Shown here in pieces: positions 1 through 10,921 of a stretch of DNA of 64,000 nt. The stretch lies in contig JAECUM010001785.1 in NCBI GenBank assembly GCA_016617855.1, positions 1 to 64,000 of the forward strand, given 5' to 3'. This stretch comes from Megalonaias nervosa. Its lineage: Eukaryota; Mollusca; Bivalvia; Unionida; Unionidae. The first letter of the stretch is position 1. The number at the start of each line of letters is the position of its first letter. The notes under the pieces are model-generated. The model was not told the DNA's origin, did not search any database, and saw only the letters and a program-made list of their open reading frames with translations. The position numbers and the translations under genes were made by a program.

Positions 1-67
<67 letters not shown>

Positions 68-121
68 TACATACATAGATACATATATACATACATACAG
101 AGAGAGAGAGAGAGAGAGAGA
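1..121. repeat. (TA)n and (GA)n microsatellite
   Basis: The first 60 bases are an uninterrupted TA repeat. They run into degenerate ACAT units and then a GA repeat ending near 121. The array is cut by the window edge, so its full length is unknown. Confidence 0.97.
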
Positions 122-214
122 GGGAGGTGAAGACGTACCTAGTTTTTACGATTCCAACTTTAACTTTTATGTTGAGTCTATAGATCTATATATATTTTTG
201 TGTTTCGACTTCGT

Positions 215-500
215 TTGAGAACAACTATTTATTTATACTATTGGAATTACAAAGTGCTCATAGAACGGACTGGACTAAGGCATCAGTTTGAAATTGTTGT
301 GAATTCATGTAAAGATGTTATGGGCAGTGCCATTGTGATACGTCGAGACTGCTGGTACCTCAGGACTAGGAATTTCTTTGGAATACTTTATCATTTGGGA
401 CTTATGACAGAACTTTTCCGATAATTTTGGATTGAATTCAAAATTTCTCTACGTTACTCTTAAGTTTTAAACTATTGGTTATCTTCGAGATTTACATTAT
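215..500 (+). mobile_element. LTR-like relic of a gypsy-type element
   Basis: This segment aligns by eye with 5,110-5,300: both share blocks such as CAAAGTGCTCAT, GAATTCAT..AAAGA and ATTGTGATAC with intervening substitutions. The second copy continues into sequence resembling the 3' end of the LTRs at 3.5 and 13.9 kb. A gag relic follows at about 820, which fits LTR-then-gag order. No ends or target duplication are visible. A small open frame here is probably chance. Confidence 0.45.
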
Positions 501-819
501 CTGTTAAAATTAATAAAACTATTTTTACTGTGTACTTTACTTAGTCTAAGGATAATGAGTCCTAACAGAAATTGAGGGCTAGTTCCGGATACGAATTTCA
601 GGAAAACTTCAGAGAAATTAAAATTCTTTTGAAATTTTAATTGACAATGGTTTTGGACATTCCTTAGACCCTGGTATTTTGATTTTATACAGTGAATCGA
701 GGAGGTTTTTGCATGGTCATTTAAAGTGGAGAATTTTAATTGAAATCTTAAACTGGAAAGGTTCAATTCCACGCGAAAGGTTGACTTGACTGAGTTTGCT
801 AGATATTATTCTATTTCAG

Positions 820-1100
820 ACGATAACACATCTTTGGAGAAACAAAAATAAAATATATTTTCATCCAGTATTTGACAGAAATGAAAACGTTTGATAGAAA
901 CGTTTTGGTATTGATTAGTAAATTGCAATCTGGCTGGGAAACTAGATGAACAGACCTGATATTTGAGAAAACCCCATATGAAACAGAGTTGGAAAAAATT
1001 AAGCTTCACAAAGGAATGATAGAAACACAATAAGAAAAAAGAGAAAGAGAAATGTAGACTAGGAGAGAATAAAGAGAAGAAAATAAAGAGGTAAATGCAA
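820..1100 (+). pseudogene. gag N-terminal coiled-coil relic (gypsy-type)
   Basis: The DNA resembles the better-preserved gag starts at 14.2 kb and 12.3 kb. It has the same succession of a VEKN-like region, a hydrophilic spacer, and A/G-rich codons for a Lys/Glu/Arg coiled coil ending in a Met-Gln-like run. Stops and frameshifts occur throughout, so no protein can be made. It directly precedes a zinc-finger array. The assignment rests on similarity to the other gag copies in this window. Confidence 0.55.
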
Positions 1101-1109
1101 ATTTATAAA

Positions 1110-1975
1110 GTCCTATGTATATGACTATTAATACTAGCGATAAACCATTCAAATGTGAAATTTGTGCTAAGATGTATAAACGGAATAGCGATTTGAGGAT
1201 ACATACTGCAGATACACCATTTGCATGTTAAATATGCCATGGAATGTTCAAGCGACGTGGTCATTTGAAGATGCACATGAGAACGCATAATGTAGAAAAA
1301 ACCATTCAAATGTGAAGTTTGTGATACACTGTTTAGTAGTTGTAGTAATTTAAAGATCCACAGGATGCATACTGGGCATAACACATTTAAATGTGAAGCC
1401 TGTGATAAAATGTTTAGGCACAATGGTTATTTAAATCAACACATGAGGATACATAGAGCCGTTAAGCCATTGAAATGTTAAGTTGGTGCTCAAATGTTTC
1501 GACTGAAAGGTGATTTCAAGAGCCACATGATGATACATACTGCTGATACAACATTTGAATGTAAATTCTGTCATAAAATGTTTAAGCGATTTGGTAATTT
1601 TCTGATGCACATTCGAACTCAGACTGAAGAAAAAACGTTCAAATGTGAAGTTTGTGATAAAATGTTTACACAATATGGTATTTTGAAGATGTACAGAAGA
1701 ATACATACTGGAGAAAAACCATTGAAATGTGAAGTTTGTGATAAATGCTTACGCACAGTGATAATTGAATCATGCAATGAGGGTACATTTTACAAATAAA
1801 CCATTACTGTGTGTTGTTTGTGCTACAATGTATAAACGGAAAGGTGATTGAAGAGCCACATGAGAATACATACTGCAGAAACACCACTCAGATGTGAAGC
1901 TTGCAATACAATGTTCAAGCATAATTGTGCATTGAAGAGACACACGGTCATGCATACTAGTGAATAAACATTAAA
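1110..1975 (+). pseudogene. decayed C2H2 zinc-finger array
   Basis: About nine to ten tandem C2H2 fingers can be read on the plus strand. Each follows the pattern F-K-C-E-x-C-x-K-M-F ... L-x-x-H-x-R-x-H, joined by linkers resembling TGEKP; the clearest finger-linker units lie at 1,494-1,760. In-frame stops interrupt it near 1,230 and 1,480, and a frameshift separates the first fingers from the next group. No KRAB, SCAN or BTB domain is recognisable, although a gag-like coiled coil lies directly upstream. C2H2 arrays normally bind DNA; this one is broken. It could be a retained retrocopy of a host zinc-finger gene or a module carried by a retroelement. Confidence 0.85.
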
Positions 1976-2628
1976 AACATTAGCATTCTACTCTTAGTTC
2001 TGAACATTGCTTTTAATTCCCAATTATGTCTGCTGTTGGGAGATGGGTTAAAATGATACCAAAACCTTAAATAGCTTCACAGTGCCCAAAGAAAATGTTT
2101 TTAAAGACGCAGGCCAAGAGTATGAGGCTTTGAAACAAATCACAACCCCAAAATGATATTATGTATGCCCAAATAGGCCCAGTCAGTTTACTGTTATTTT
2201 GAGACAATGCTAAAATTGCGGTGCAATAAATATGAAAGGAAATATGCTTCAGTCAACTTTTGACTATTGTTTATTTGCCTCTCAACATACTTGACATAAA
2301 ACGATGCTTTCTTTCATGTCCTGATGTCAACCATTTTCCAATTGCTCCATTGTTCAAATAATTTATCAAACGCTGTCTTTGGGCAAGTCTCCTTATAAAA
2401 TCACATTCCCTGACTAAATATTTTTTTTGCCTGACATAACCATATTTTCTTCAAATTTAATATTTTTTCACACACCCGTCCCATCTAGAAACGTTAAATG
2501 GTCAGTCCCCATTATGATATAATTGGTTATTGAACCCCACTTCTCATTTTTCTGAAGAGGGTGTCAACCAATATGAATTGCCAAAATTTCCTAATTTCTG
2601 CAATCTCAGGTGGTCAATTCTGAATAAT
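1976..2628. other. no recognisable feature
   Basis: AT-rich sequence without a convincing open frame, inverted repeat or similarity to other parts of the window that I can see. Confidence 0.5.
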
Positions 2629-2878
2629 TGTTGTTGTTGTAGGGTTTAACGCCATTTTCCAGCACAAGACAGGATATGCACTGCGGCCAGTATAACTGGT
2701 AGAAAACAACCCGAGAAAACCCCGTAAAGAAAAAACGACCCACGAGAAGCTATTGGCAAGGTTTTTCACGTACCCTTATTACCCGAGCCCGAGACTCGAA
2801 CCCACGCAGACAGAAGTGAGACAGCAGTGATCCGTAATGGTGAGCGCTATAGACAAATCGGCCACTAGGGGCCCCTCT
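2629..2878 (-). mobile_element. SINE-A copy 1 (tRNA-derived), near full length
   Basis: Read on the minus strand, it starts with a tRNA-like head containing an A-box-like GGCCGA..TGTC and a B-box-like GGTTCGAGTCTCG. A conserved body follows (CCAC..ATACTGG, then CTTGTGCTGGAAAATGGCGTTAAA), and it ends in an ACAACAACAA tail. The layout matches the copy at 60,871-61,122 in the opposite orientation. Length is about 250 bp. SINEs of this design depend on a partner LINE for mobility. Confidence 0.85.
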
Positions 2879-3186
2879 GAATAACTGTGACATCACGTCT
2901 GCTCTTGGGATTTCTTACTGCATGGATATGCTTAGGTTTGATTTTCGATCTCTATATTGTATATTTTGTATGCAATTCAGCGCAATGTTTACAAGTATGA
3001 ATCTTCATGGCCCTTGGAGTAATTGTGCTTCCTGAATATTGCAATAGTCCCCATGTTGTTTGATTAAAGTTGAAAACAGAAATGTAGTTGCATAGGCCTG
3101 TATTGTTTATATATCAAACAGTACAAACAATACCTTGAAGTCTGCAATTAGTTTATGTGATAGTAATGTGGATATCACATTTGTGG

Positions 3187-3554
3187 TGTTACGTATATGT
3201 CATTTAATTACTTGTGTGTTAGTTTCAAATTTCTTTTTCATTTTATTTTATTTTATGACATGTTATTGTAAAACTTTATTCACTTGGTTTGACATTTTTT
3301 CAGGAAATTCAGTTCAGTTCTGTTTGACTTGGAACTTAATCAGGATTCGAAGTGTGATCCATTTAGGACTTTTTATTGTCAGGACTTATATTCATTAATT
3401 CTAGGATTAATGTTAGATTAGATTCATAAACCATAAGTCCTTTTTCATATTGTGACCTTGTTTTCTAGGGAAATAAATTAATCTGTTAAATGTACAAAGC
3501 TTGTTTGCTTCACTCTTTTCATTGTTACTTTTGTACGAGCCTAGACACGTAACA
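3187..3554 (+). mobile_element. short solo LTR
   Basis: It begins TGTTACG and ends CGTAACA, the same inverted termini as the 954-bp LTR at 21,719-22,672. Its right half aligns with the 3' halves of the LTRs at 13.5-13.9 and 19.4-19.7 kb, including CTAGGGAAATAAATT, ACAAAGCTTGTTTGCTTCACTC and GAGCCTAGACACGTAACA in segments. At 368 bp it is probably an internally deleted derivative. No clear target duplication is visible, and no internal coding region is attached. Confidence 0.7.
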
Positions 3555-4031
3555 GTAGAAAGCATTCACTGATTATAACTGGAATTAAGGTGAGAAAGTA
3601 TTGTACTCTTTTCTTGTTGATATGTTCAGTTTATATAACCAGCAAATGCATTGCCAAGTCAGCATGAGACAAAGACAGCTTATGATGATTCATCTTGTTC
3701 AAGTGAGTGCTAATTTAATCATAGATAACTAAGAAAATAATGAGAACAGAAGTAGTACGGTTCCCCCATTCATAGGTTACGTGATCGCTTTGTACAAACA
3801 AAATGAATAGCTTTGATAGATAGTCTTCATAATGGGGAGGGAACTCTAGATGAGGCTCAGGTGGGAGCATAGTATCATTAATTATTTTACCAGTGTCTTT
3901 CATGAACTTCAAAATAAATATACAGCACTTAGGCAATGAGCTCAAGGCTTCTATCAGGCATATTAGATGACACCTCTTTTTGGGACAGGCCAGATGGTCT
4001 ATTTGTCAAATGAGAAGGGTCCAATCTGGAT

Positions 4032-4275
4032 AAGGCCCCAGATGGCCCAGTAGTCTGAGACTTTTACTGATCATTGCCATATCGTCTCTGTCCATGTGCG
4101 TTGAAGTCTTTACTTTTTCCAATGCGAGCATGTGGGAAAGATGCCAGTAGCTTCCTGTGTGTGAGTTGTTCGTGCCGGGGTTTTCCCAGGATTCTTCCTT
4201 CACCAGCTATATAATCGGTGCTATCTTTTAGCCTATTCTGCACTGAGCAATGGTGTTAAACTCGAAACAGCAAGT
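4032..4275 (+). mobile_element. SINE-A copy 2, diverged
   Basis: The head 'GGCCCAGTAGTCTGAGACTT' matches the tRNA-like start of the SINE-A family. The body blocks GCCAGTAGCTTCC, GTTTTCCCAGGATTCTTCC and the final TGGTGTTAAACTC-AACAGCA follow in order. The B box has decayed. Confidence 0.75.
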
Positions 4276-4392
4276 ACAGCAGCAACTAAACAAGGGGTCA
4301 AGCAAGACTTTAAGGTTAGGATGAAGCACAGAATACCGAGAAACGAGAGGTGAACAGAAAGAATCAGAGAAGTGGGTACAATCCAAGAAACG

Positions 4393-4493
<101 letters not shown>

Positions 4494-4555
4494 GTTGAAC
4501 ATTTACCTATGTTTGTCAATCATAAGGGCAATTTGTAAACAACATAATACATAGC

Positions 4556-4757
4556 TAATCTCACTTCTGTCTGCGTGGGTTCGAGTCTCGGGCTCGGCCA
4601 ATGTGGGTATATCAGAAGGCTTGCCAGAATCTTCTCGTGGGTCGATGGTTCTTTCCGGGTTTTCCCGGGTTCCTCCTCCACCATTTATATTGACCGCCAT
4701 GTATAGCCTATCTTGTGCTGAAAATGGCGTTAAAAACTATAACAACAACAACAACAA
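4556..4757 (+). mobile_element. SINE-A copy 3, 5' truncated
   Basis: It contains an intact B box (GGGTTCGAGTCTCG at about 4,577), the body blocks and a clean ACAACAACAACAACAA tail. The A-box part of the head is missing or decayed. Confidence 0.85.
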
Positions 4758-5089
4758 TATAGCTAATTATTGTGCATTGTTTTAGTTTATGCTTTCAGAT
4801 AAAGATCATTTGTAAACATGTTTACTTGGAATTAAGTTCGGGCCATTGGTTTTTCTCAAAGAAAAAAAACATGGTCTTCCAGAAAATTGTCATGTTTTAC
4901 ACTAAAATTTGAGAAAAAAGAACTGACCTTGTTTGCAACTTTGCGTGTTCTCAAAATGAATTTTTCACCCACATCAAGGTCATTTTATTGTGCCTTATTT
5001 TTTTTATATCTGAGAATGAGGTAAACAGAAATTACTCAATCCTACTCAAGTTTAGTATCTACAACAATTCTTAGTTGAATTCAGATATA

Positions 5090-5440
5090 ATTTGAGAAGG
5101 ATCATTTGGTTTCTAAATTATTCCTTTGAATTTCAAAGTGCTCATTGACAATTTGGACTAAATTACCAATTTGGGATTAGTATGAATTCATTCAAAGACA
5201 TTCTGGATTATATTATTGTGATACATCAAGAAGATAATTTGCACATGAGGACATTCAATACCGGAATTAATTCAGAATACACAATCCTTTTTGAATTTTG
5301 ATGGAATATTTGGAACTTAATTCAGAGTACTGAAAGTTCCATTTAAATGTACACATTGTATTCTAGGGAAATCAATTATTTTATGGTTGAATCGTGCTTG
5401 TTTCATATCTTATTTTTTATGTTACTTGGTTTAAGACAAA
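5090..5440 (+). mobile_element. LTR relic related to the gypsy LTRs
   Basis: The left part matches 215-450. The right part (TTCTAGGGAAAT-AATT, then GAATCGTGCTTGTTTC) matches the polyadenylation-signal region and 3' half of the other LTRs in the window. There are no terminal TGTTACG or CGTAACA motifs left. Confidence 0.5.
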
Positions 5441-5448
5441 TATGCATG

Positions 5449-5590
5449 TGTGAGAAAGCCGCCAATAGCTTTCTGTTGGTTTGAGGTTCTTACCGGGATT
5501 TTTTGCAGTTTCTTCATCCACCAGTTATACTGGCCGCCATGTATAGCCTGTCTTGCTCTGAGAAATGATGATAAAGCCAAAATAAAAAGA
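5449..5590 (+). mobile_element. SINE-A copy 4, 3' part
   Basis: The body and 3' end of SINE-A, from GTGAGAAAGCC through CCACCAGTTATACTGGCCGCC to a degenerate AAAGCCAAAATAAAA tail. It sits next to a second repeat at 5,690-5,965, and the same pair recurs inverted at 19.9-20.4 kb. Confidence 0.75.
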
Positions 5591-5689
5591 ACCAAAGAGA
5601 TGTAACAACAAGTCTGCTTAGTAACAAGTTGTAACAACCAACCTGCTTTGTAACATTTTGTAAAAAGCAGTCTCTCAAACAAAACTTCA

Positions 5690-5965
5690 TCCTGTTAATT
5701 ACAATTATATGATGTAAATTATGTGAGAGACAGACAGACAGAGAGACAGACAGAGACAGTGGTGACATTGATATATCACAGGGTAACCACATTTGTATTT
5801 AAAGAGATATCACATTGGGAATTCTTAATATATGATGAACATTGAGACGCTGTATCTCTAAGATTCCAGGGTATTCATTTAGAGTTGAAAGTTGGAGTCA
5901 AGGACTTTAAAGACTGGTAAAATTACGGGGTCCCTGCAGAAGAAGCTACAATGGAGTCCCTATCC
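5690..5965 (+). repeat. dispersed repeat with internal GA-rich core, copy 1
   Basis: A short arm (ATGATGTAAATTAT), a GA/GACA microsatellite and about 190 bp of downstream sequence match, in reverse complement, 19,920-20,265. Shared blocks include GTAAC-ACATTTGTATTTAA and GGAGTCAAGGA. The element is unclassified. Confidence 0.6.
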
Positions 5966-6024
5966 TAAAATAATGATAATTATCAATAATTGTTTAGTCT
6001 TGAAATGGTAGCGGTATATACATA

Positions 6025-6195
6025 AAGCATACAGTGCAAATGAAGTCATAGCAATTCAATTGGTAGAACATCAGATTCGTCATCATATGAGTATGGCTTA
6101 TATGCCCTCCCATTCAAGCCAAAAGAGAGAGGCACTTAGCTCCAATTCTGGCAGCATAATGTTACCAATAATATCTTAAACGTGTTGCTATAAGC
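6025..6195 (+). mobile_element. SINE-C copy 1, decayed tRNA-derived SINE
   Basis: It resembles 46,953-47,130: a TTGGTAGAACATCA-like A-box region, then GGCACTTAGCTCC, CAGCATAATG and CCA-TAAT in the same order. The B box is not recognisable here. Confidence 0.5.
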
Positions 6196-6199
6196 AACA

Positions 6200-7325
6200 A
6201 AAATAATTTGAAGAAACGACAAACATACAGAGAAAAGAAGAAAATGCATGTCTCCATTGTCAGCTTTATTGTGTAATCTAATTAATACATAAACTGACAT
6301 GCATAAACAGTGATCGAATTAAATGAGACTTCAATTTTGGGACAAGAAGCTAAGAATGAAAAGCTTTCTTTCAAACGCAGAATTTATCAGCCCTTTTCCT
6401 AAATGGCACTTAATATGTATTTATTTCATTAATGACGAAAATCAAAATTTGTTTTTAACACAATGTATTATAGTTTTATCTTTTCCTCACAATATGATAT
6501 AAGCATGTGTTTTAATGTATCATTGCACTAAATATTTGCCAAATTTTTATATTGTTTAAGTTGTTTTATGACATCTCATAACAAAACCATAATGGGAACA
6601 AACAAGTGTGTAATTATTTCTGGTTACACACTTTAGCAGTATTATCCACTATCTTTCCTTTTTTAGAGTAGGAATATTTTGTACTTAAATCTGAAACTTA
6701 ATAACATGTTCGATTATTTTGGTTTATTACAAAAAGGGCAGCAATGTTTAATTTCTCTTCCGGACCCATTGTCTGACTTCCGACTTTACTCATTTTGGTC
6801 TTCACTAATCATTTACCAGTGTTTTAATTATTATTATCATCTTTCTCTGAATTTGTATACTTTACAGCTACTAATTTCTTAAGTTAATGCTAAATTATTT
6901 ATTGCTGAAAGTTTGTTTCTAAACTCGAATCTCATCTGCCAGCATTCGAAACATGAAACTGCACTTTCACATGAGAAAAAAAAAATGCTTGAAATTTTCA
7001 CAATGTTTATGCCCTTATGATATTATATTTCTAGAAAAATATTCAAATTCTCGACATACATAAAATGTCTAATACGTTGACTGGTTTGCAGGTTTAGCTG
7101 TCTTTTTGTTGCTTATTTTGATCTTTCATAAAACATGCATGCAAACTAATATGTGCTCCTGTTTGAACTGGTATTCAAGTTTCTGTAGTCGTGTCATTTT
7201 CTAATACAGGTGGTTCAACACCAGCATGGGATAAACGAATAGAGTTAGCAAACCACCTACGCAAATTTAGATAAGTCTCATCGAAATGAGGAAAATAATA
7301 ACAGATAGGTTTTGTACAATAGTCC
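6200..7325. other. no recognisable feature
   Basis: AT-rich sequence. A 67-codon open frame at 6,679-6,882 has no family signature and is treated as chance. Confidence 0.5.
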
Positions 7326-7329
7326 ACCA

Positions 7330-7850
7330 TAAAGTGGTTCCCGTATTATACGGCTACCCCTTCTGCACCGGGAAATTGACCGTATTGTCTTATACGGTCA
7401 AAACTGAAGAGAACAGCCCAGAACCAGGTCCACCGACAAGGCGTACTCAAGACCCTATACTCGTACAAAAGAGGCGAGGTATAAGAAGTGCGATCGAGAA
7501 TCAGATATGATATCACGTTGAAACGGTTCCCTGAAGATGGCCTTTCGATAGGGGAATTATATTTGTGAGAAGCATGCCTATGTGAATAAATTAAGAAAAC
7601 TACATTAAACTTAAAATCATCTAATATGCTCGTTTAAAAGCAACATCAATTATTAAACGTTCTTTCTTGTCTTAAGAATAGACTTATTTCACGTAAACAT
7701 TCAGTAATGATTCTGATTCTTTATTAGACCAACAAGTACTTCTCCTTTTCCAGACATTGCTGCGTGAAACGCGAGTTGCGGTATTGTTAGCATGCGCATT
7801 GCAAAGCCATTCCAAAATGTTATTTAACTCTTGGTTCATTCACTTTTTTG
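7330..7850 (+). mobile_element. Tigger/pogo-like non-autonomous element relic
   Basis: It is collinear with the first ~320 bp of the element at 50,865-52,192. Shared blocks are TACGGC-ACCCCTTCTGCACC, GGCCTTTCGA-AGGGG, TATATTTGTGAGA, CAGACTTATTTCA and GTTAGCATGCGCATT-like. About 130 bp between 7,385 and 7,515 is absent from the other copy and is probably an insertion; a similar segment lies at 8,190-8,260. No right terminus was found. Confidence 0.6.
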
Positions 7851-8269
7851 TCTTTAATTGTTTCCTTCTTCTGTAGTGTTTGTGTAGTGTTCCTCCACCG
7901 TTAATGTTTGTGTAGTATTCCTCCAATAGTAGCGTTTGTATAGTGCTCGTGCAACTGTATTGTCTGTGAATACTCTACCAGGTAACTTAGCTCTTTTTGA
8001 AAACAATGAATTGAACTTGGTGACTGTATCTGTCTTAATGTTAAATAAGATGTCGGACAAAACATTTTACTTTAATTAACACAAACATCAGTCATAGCTT
8101 GATCTGGATCTAACTTCAAGTCCAATCTTATGCCAAAGTATTTTTGCATTTGATGAAAAGATCAAGGCTGCCCGAAGAACGTATGCCAAAGTGAAGAGAA
8201 CATCCCAGAACCTGGTACACTGACGAGGTGTACCCAAGGTCTAAGGCAAGCACGTGATGATACGTACTG

Positions 8270-8720
8270 GGGTAACTGACTAAAGTGTGAAATTTGTGAT
8301 CAAATGCTTAGGAAAAGCAATAATTTGAATTTCTTCCTAATGATGCATACATGAGATATTAAAATGGGAAGTTTCTGATCATATATTTGGACAGAGTGAT
8401 GCTTTGAAGACGCAAACACACATTCTAGAGATGAACCATTCAGATGTGAAATTTGTGATAAAATGTTTATCCAGAGAGTAGTTGGAAGATGTTTGCGATG
8501 AATTCACACCAGAGATGAGCCATGAAAATTTGAAAATTATGATAGGTTTTTTAAGCAGAATGGTAATTTAAAAAGGCACAGGTAGGTACATGATGAAGAT
8601 AAATCGTTCAAATGTCAAGAGTGTCATACCATGTGTAGGTTAGCAATAATTTGAAAAGGCACACGAGGATGTATACTGTTGTTAAACTATTTAGATGCTA
8701 CGATGAAAACTATACGCTTT
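8270..8720 (+). pseudogene. second decayed C2H2 zinc-finger array
   Basis: Four or five finger-like units can be read across frames: K-C-E-I-C-D-Q-M, F-R-C-E-I-C-D-K-M-F, F-K-C-Q-E-C, each followed by His-rich segments. Stops and frameshifts interrupt every unit. The finger style (CEICDKMF) is the same as in the 1.1-2.0 kb array, so the two probably share an ancestor. Confidence 0.7.
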
Positions 8721-9224
8721 GGGGTCAAACAAGCCTAATTTTATTATGGACACTTATAAACCATTCATGTCCAAATGTTCTATATCACGTATCTGTTCTT
8801 TAAGGGAGCATCTGACGGAACACATAAGATAATTAAAATGAAAGATTCTATTATTTTGTTTAGGTACGAAGATTTCATCAAAGCTTTCAGTTCAGTTGTC
8901 GCGCGTGCAGTTTATAATTACTACCTGTGTATTATTCTTATATATGCTTCACTAAACATCTTGTAAGGAACCACCATTTAACACTTGCTGGGTGTTTGGG
9001 TTTGAAATATTACAGGTCCGTAGGCACATCTTCATCTTATACAAATGAGAGGTCATCTTGGAACAAATTGGGAGATTTGCAAAATTTGGTCAGGACTTTT
9101 GTCCTTTTAAAATGGAAAATTTTCATCGACAAGATTTCTGGTATGCAGATTAATGGGCAAACAAATGACCAATGTCCATTTTAGGGAGGTCTCCTTTATA
9201 AAAGATGCTTCACAAATCGGTGTC

Positions 9225-9350
9225 ACCCACCTGGTAGTACAATGACCACCACCTGGAAGTACAATGATCACCACCTGGTAGTACAATGACAACCACCTGG
9301 TACGTTCAGTGACAACCACCTGGTATTACTATCATAACAACCTGTTAGTA
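9225..9350. repeat. minisatellite, ~24 bp period
   Basis: Five to six head-to-tail units built on CACCTGGTAGTACAATGAC, with drift increasing towards the right end. Confidence 0.85.
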
Positions 9351-9689
9351 CGGTGTTTCGGCATCTGCATGGGTTCCACATCAGTATAATCCTTAAATCG
9401 GTTCAATTACTTGTTTCACTTGGAGATGAAAGATATCATAAATATCACGATTATCTTATAAACTACTCTCAGGAATGGTAATACATTTTCTTTTTAAAAA
9501 TGTTGTGCATATGTGTGTATATATCCATGTCTAACTCAATACACTGACATCAGTGAATAAAAAATGATCTCCAATATCGACCCTATTTCATTTTAATGTA
9601 ATGATTCTAGTTTTAAAATCATATCTGTAATAATAGTGGAAGTAAAGACGAATAAAGAGATGTTCAACGGGCAGAGCCTTTATGCCCTT

Positions 9690-10025
9690 TCCGGGCATAT
9701 ATATTAGTTACGTAGTCTTGTAAAAGGAGATCTTCAGTAGGCAGAGGGAGAGCCTTAATGCCCTTCTGGGCATAGATGTTAGTCAAGGAGTCATGAATAG
9801 AGACATCTTCAACGGGCGGAGTCAGAGCCTTGATGCACATCTGGTCATAGATGTTAGCCAAGAAGGCATGAATAAGGACATCTTCAATGTACAGAGGCAG
9901 AACCTTGATGCCCATTTTGGCATAAATGTTAGTCATGGAAGCATGAATGAGGGGTTCTTCAATGAGCAGATGGAACGCCTTTATACCAATCTGGTCATAG
10001 ATGTTAGTCAGGTGGCACTTGCATC
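9690..10025. repeat. minisatellite, 75 bp period, open on both strands
   Basis: About 4.5 units of 75 bp with the core TTGATGCCCATCTGGTCATA. Because 75 is a multiple of three, the minus strand stays open as a 25-residue repeat (T-N-I-Y-x-x-x-G-I-K-A-L-P) from 10,071 to 9,664. The plus strand is open too. Nothing indicates that it is translated. It immediately precedes the left copy of the 10-12 kb duplicated block. Confidence 0.8.
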
Positions 10026-10034
10026 CGATGTAAC

Positions 10035-10617
10035 AAAACCTTGGGACTTCTTTGTTTTTTTTCCCAATCAATTACATTGCAGCTGTCACTAGGACAATTT
10101 CTGACTCTGAAATATTAGAGAAGCTGCTGCAGTGGTTTCAGAAGGTTCCACTGATATGAAAATAACTTTGAGAATTTTAATGAAACAGAAACAAAATCAA
10201 CCACTGCAACGAAATATGCTTTTAAACGTAACCATCACTTCTTTGAATCACCAGTCAGACATGGGGACTGGTCATACCTTTGTATTGTTCACCCAATAAA
10301 AATCAACGGTAATTATCAATATTGATCACAGGAGATAAGAGAATGTATTTAATCAGATTGTGACCCTCTGAAGCCTCTAATGTTGTTTTAATGTCAGACG
10401 ATTCTCCACATGATTAATGACGCATACATGATACCATCACAGCCGTTGTTACTTTAGCTTCAATTTGCAGAGGCCAATATCTTTAAACAAGAACAATGAA
10501 ATACAGTAAACGATGATCACTTACTAGTATTTTTCATTCGATGTTAAGAAAAGACTATCCCATGCATTACGAACTAATTCCTGTACTATAACCATATTAT
10601 TTATCCTTCTTCTTCTT

Positions 10618-10660
<43 letters not shown>

Positions 10661-10921
10661 TAATTACATTTTATTAAGACACCTGCTTTATAATGAATAA
10701 TTTATCAGAGATGATATCTGCTTAACCAATGTTACCAGATGGTGTTCCCAGGAATTATGTGAATTATTAGGATTTCATTTTCCAATTTATCATTTAAATG
10801 AAGAATGAGAATCGCCAAGTCTTCATTGCGGCACATGAGACTTTTTTGTCTCAATGAGAACCCAAAACTTGAGTCATAATGTGAACAGTTTCTTTCTAAT
10901 TGAGTCAGGGTTTTTATGTGA
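10035..10921 (+). repeat. duplicated block, left part, copy 1
   Basis: It is collinear with 14,765-15,710 at roughly 85-90% identity by eye, from the AAAACCTTGG-T-rich junction through ATTTACATTGCAGC and ACCACTGCAACGAAAT to the start of the inverted-repeat element. It contains an AAT microsatellite at 10,618-10,657, where the other copy has AGT/AAT repeats. No coding content is recognised. Confidence 0.8.
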
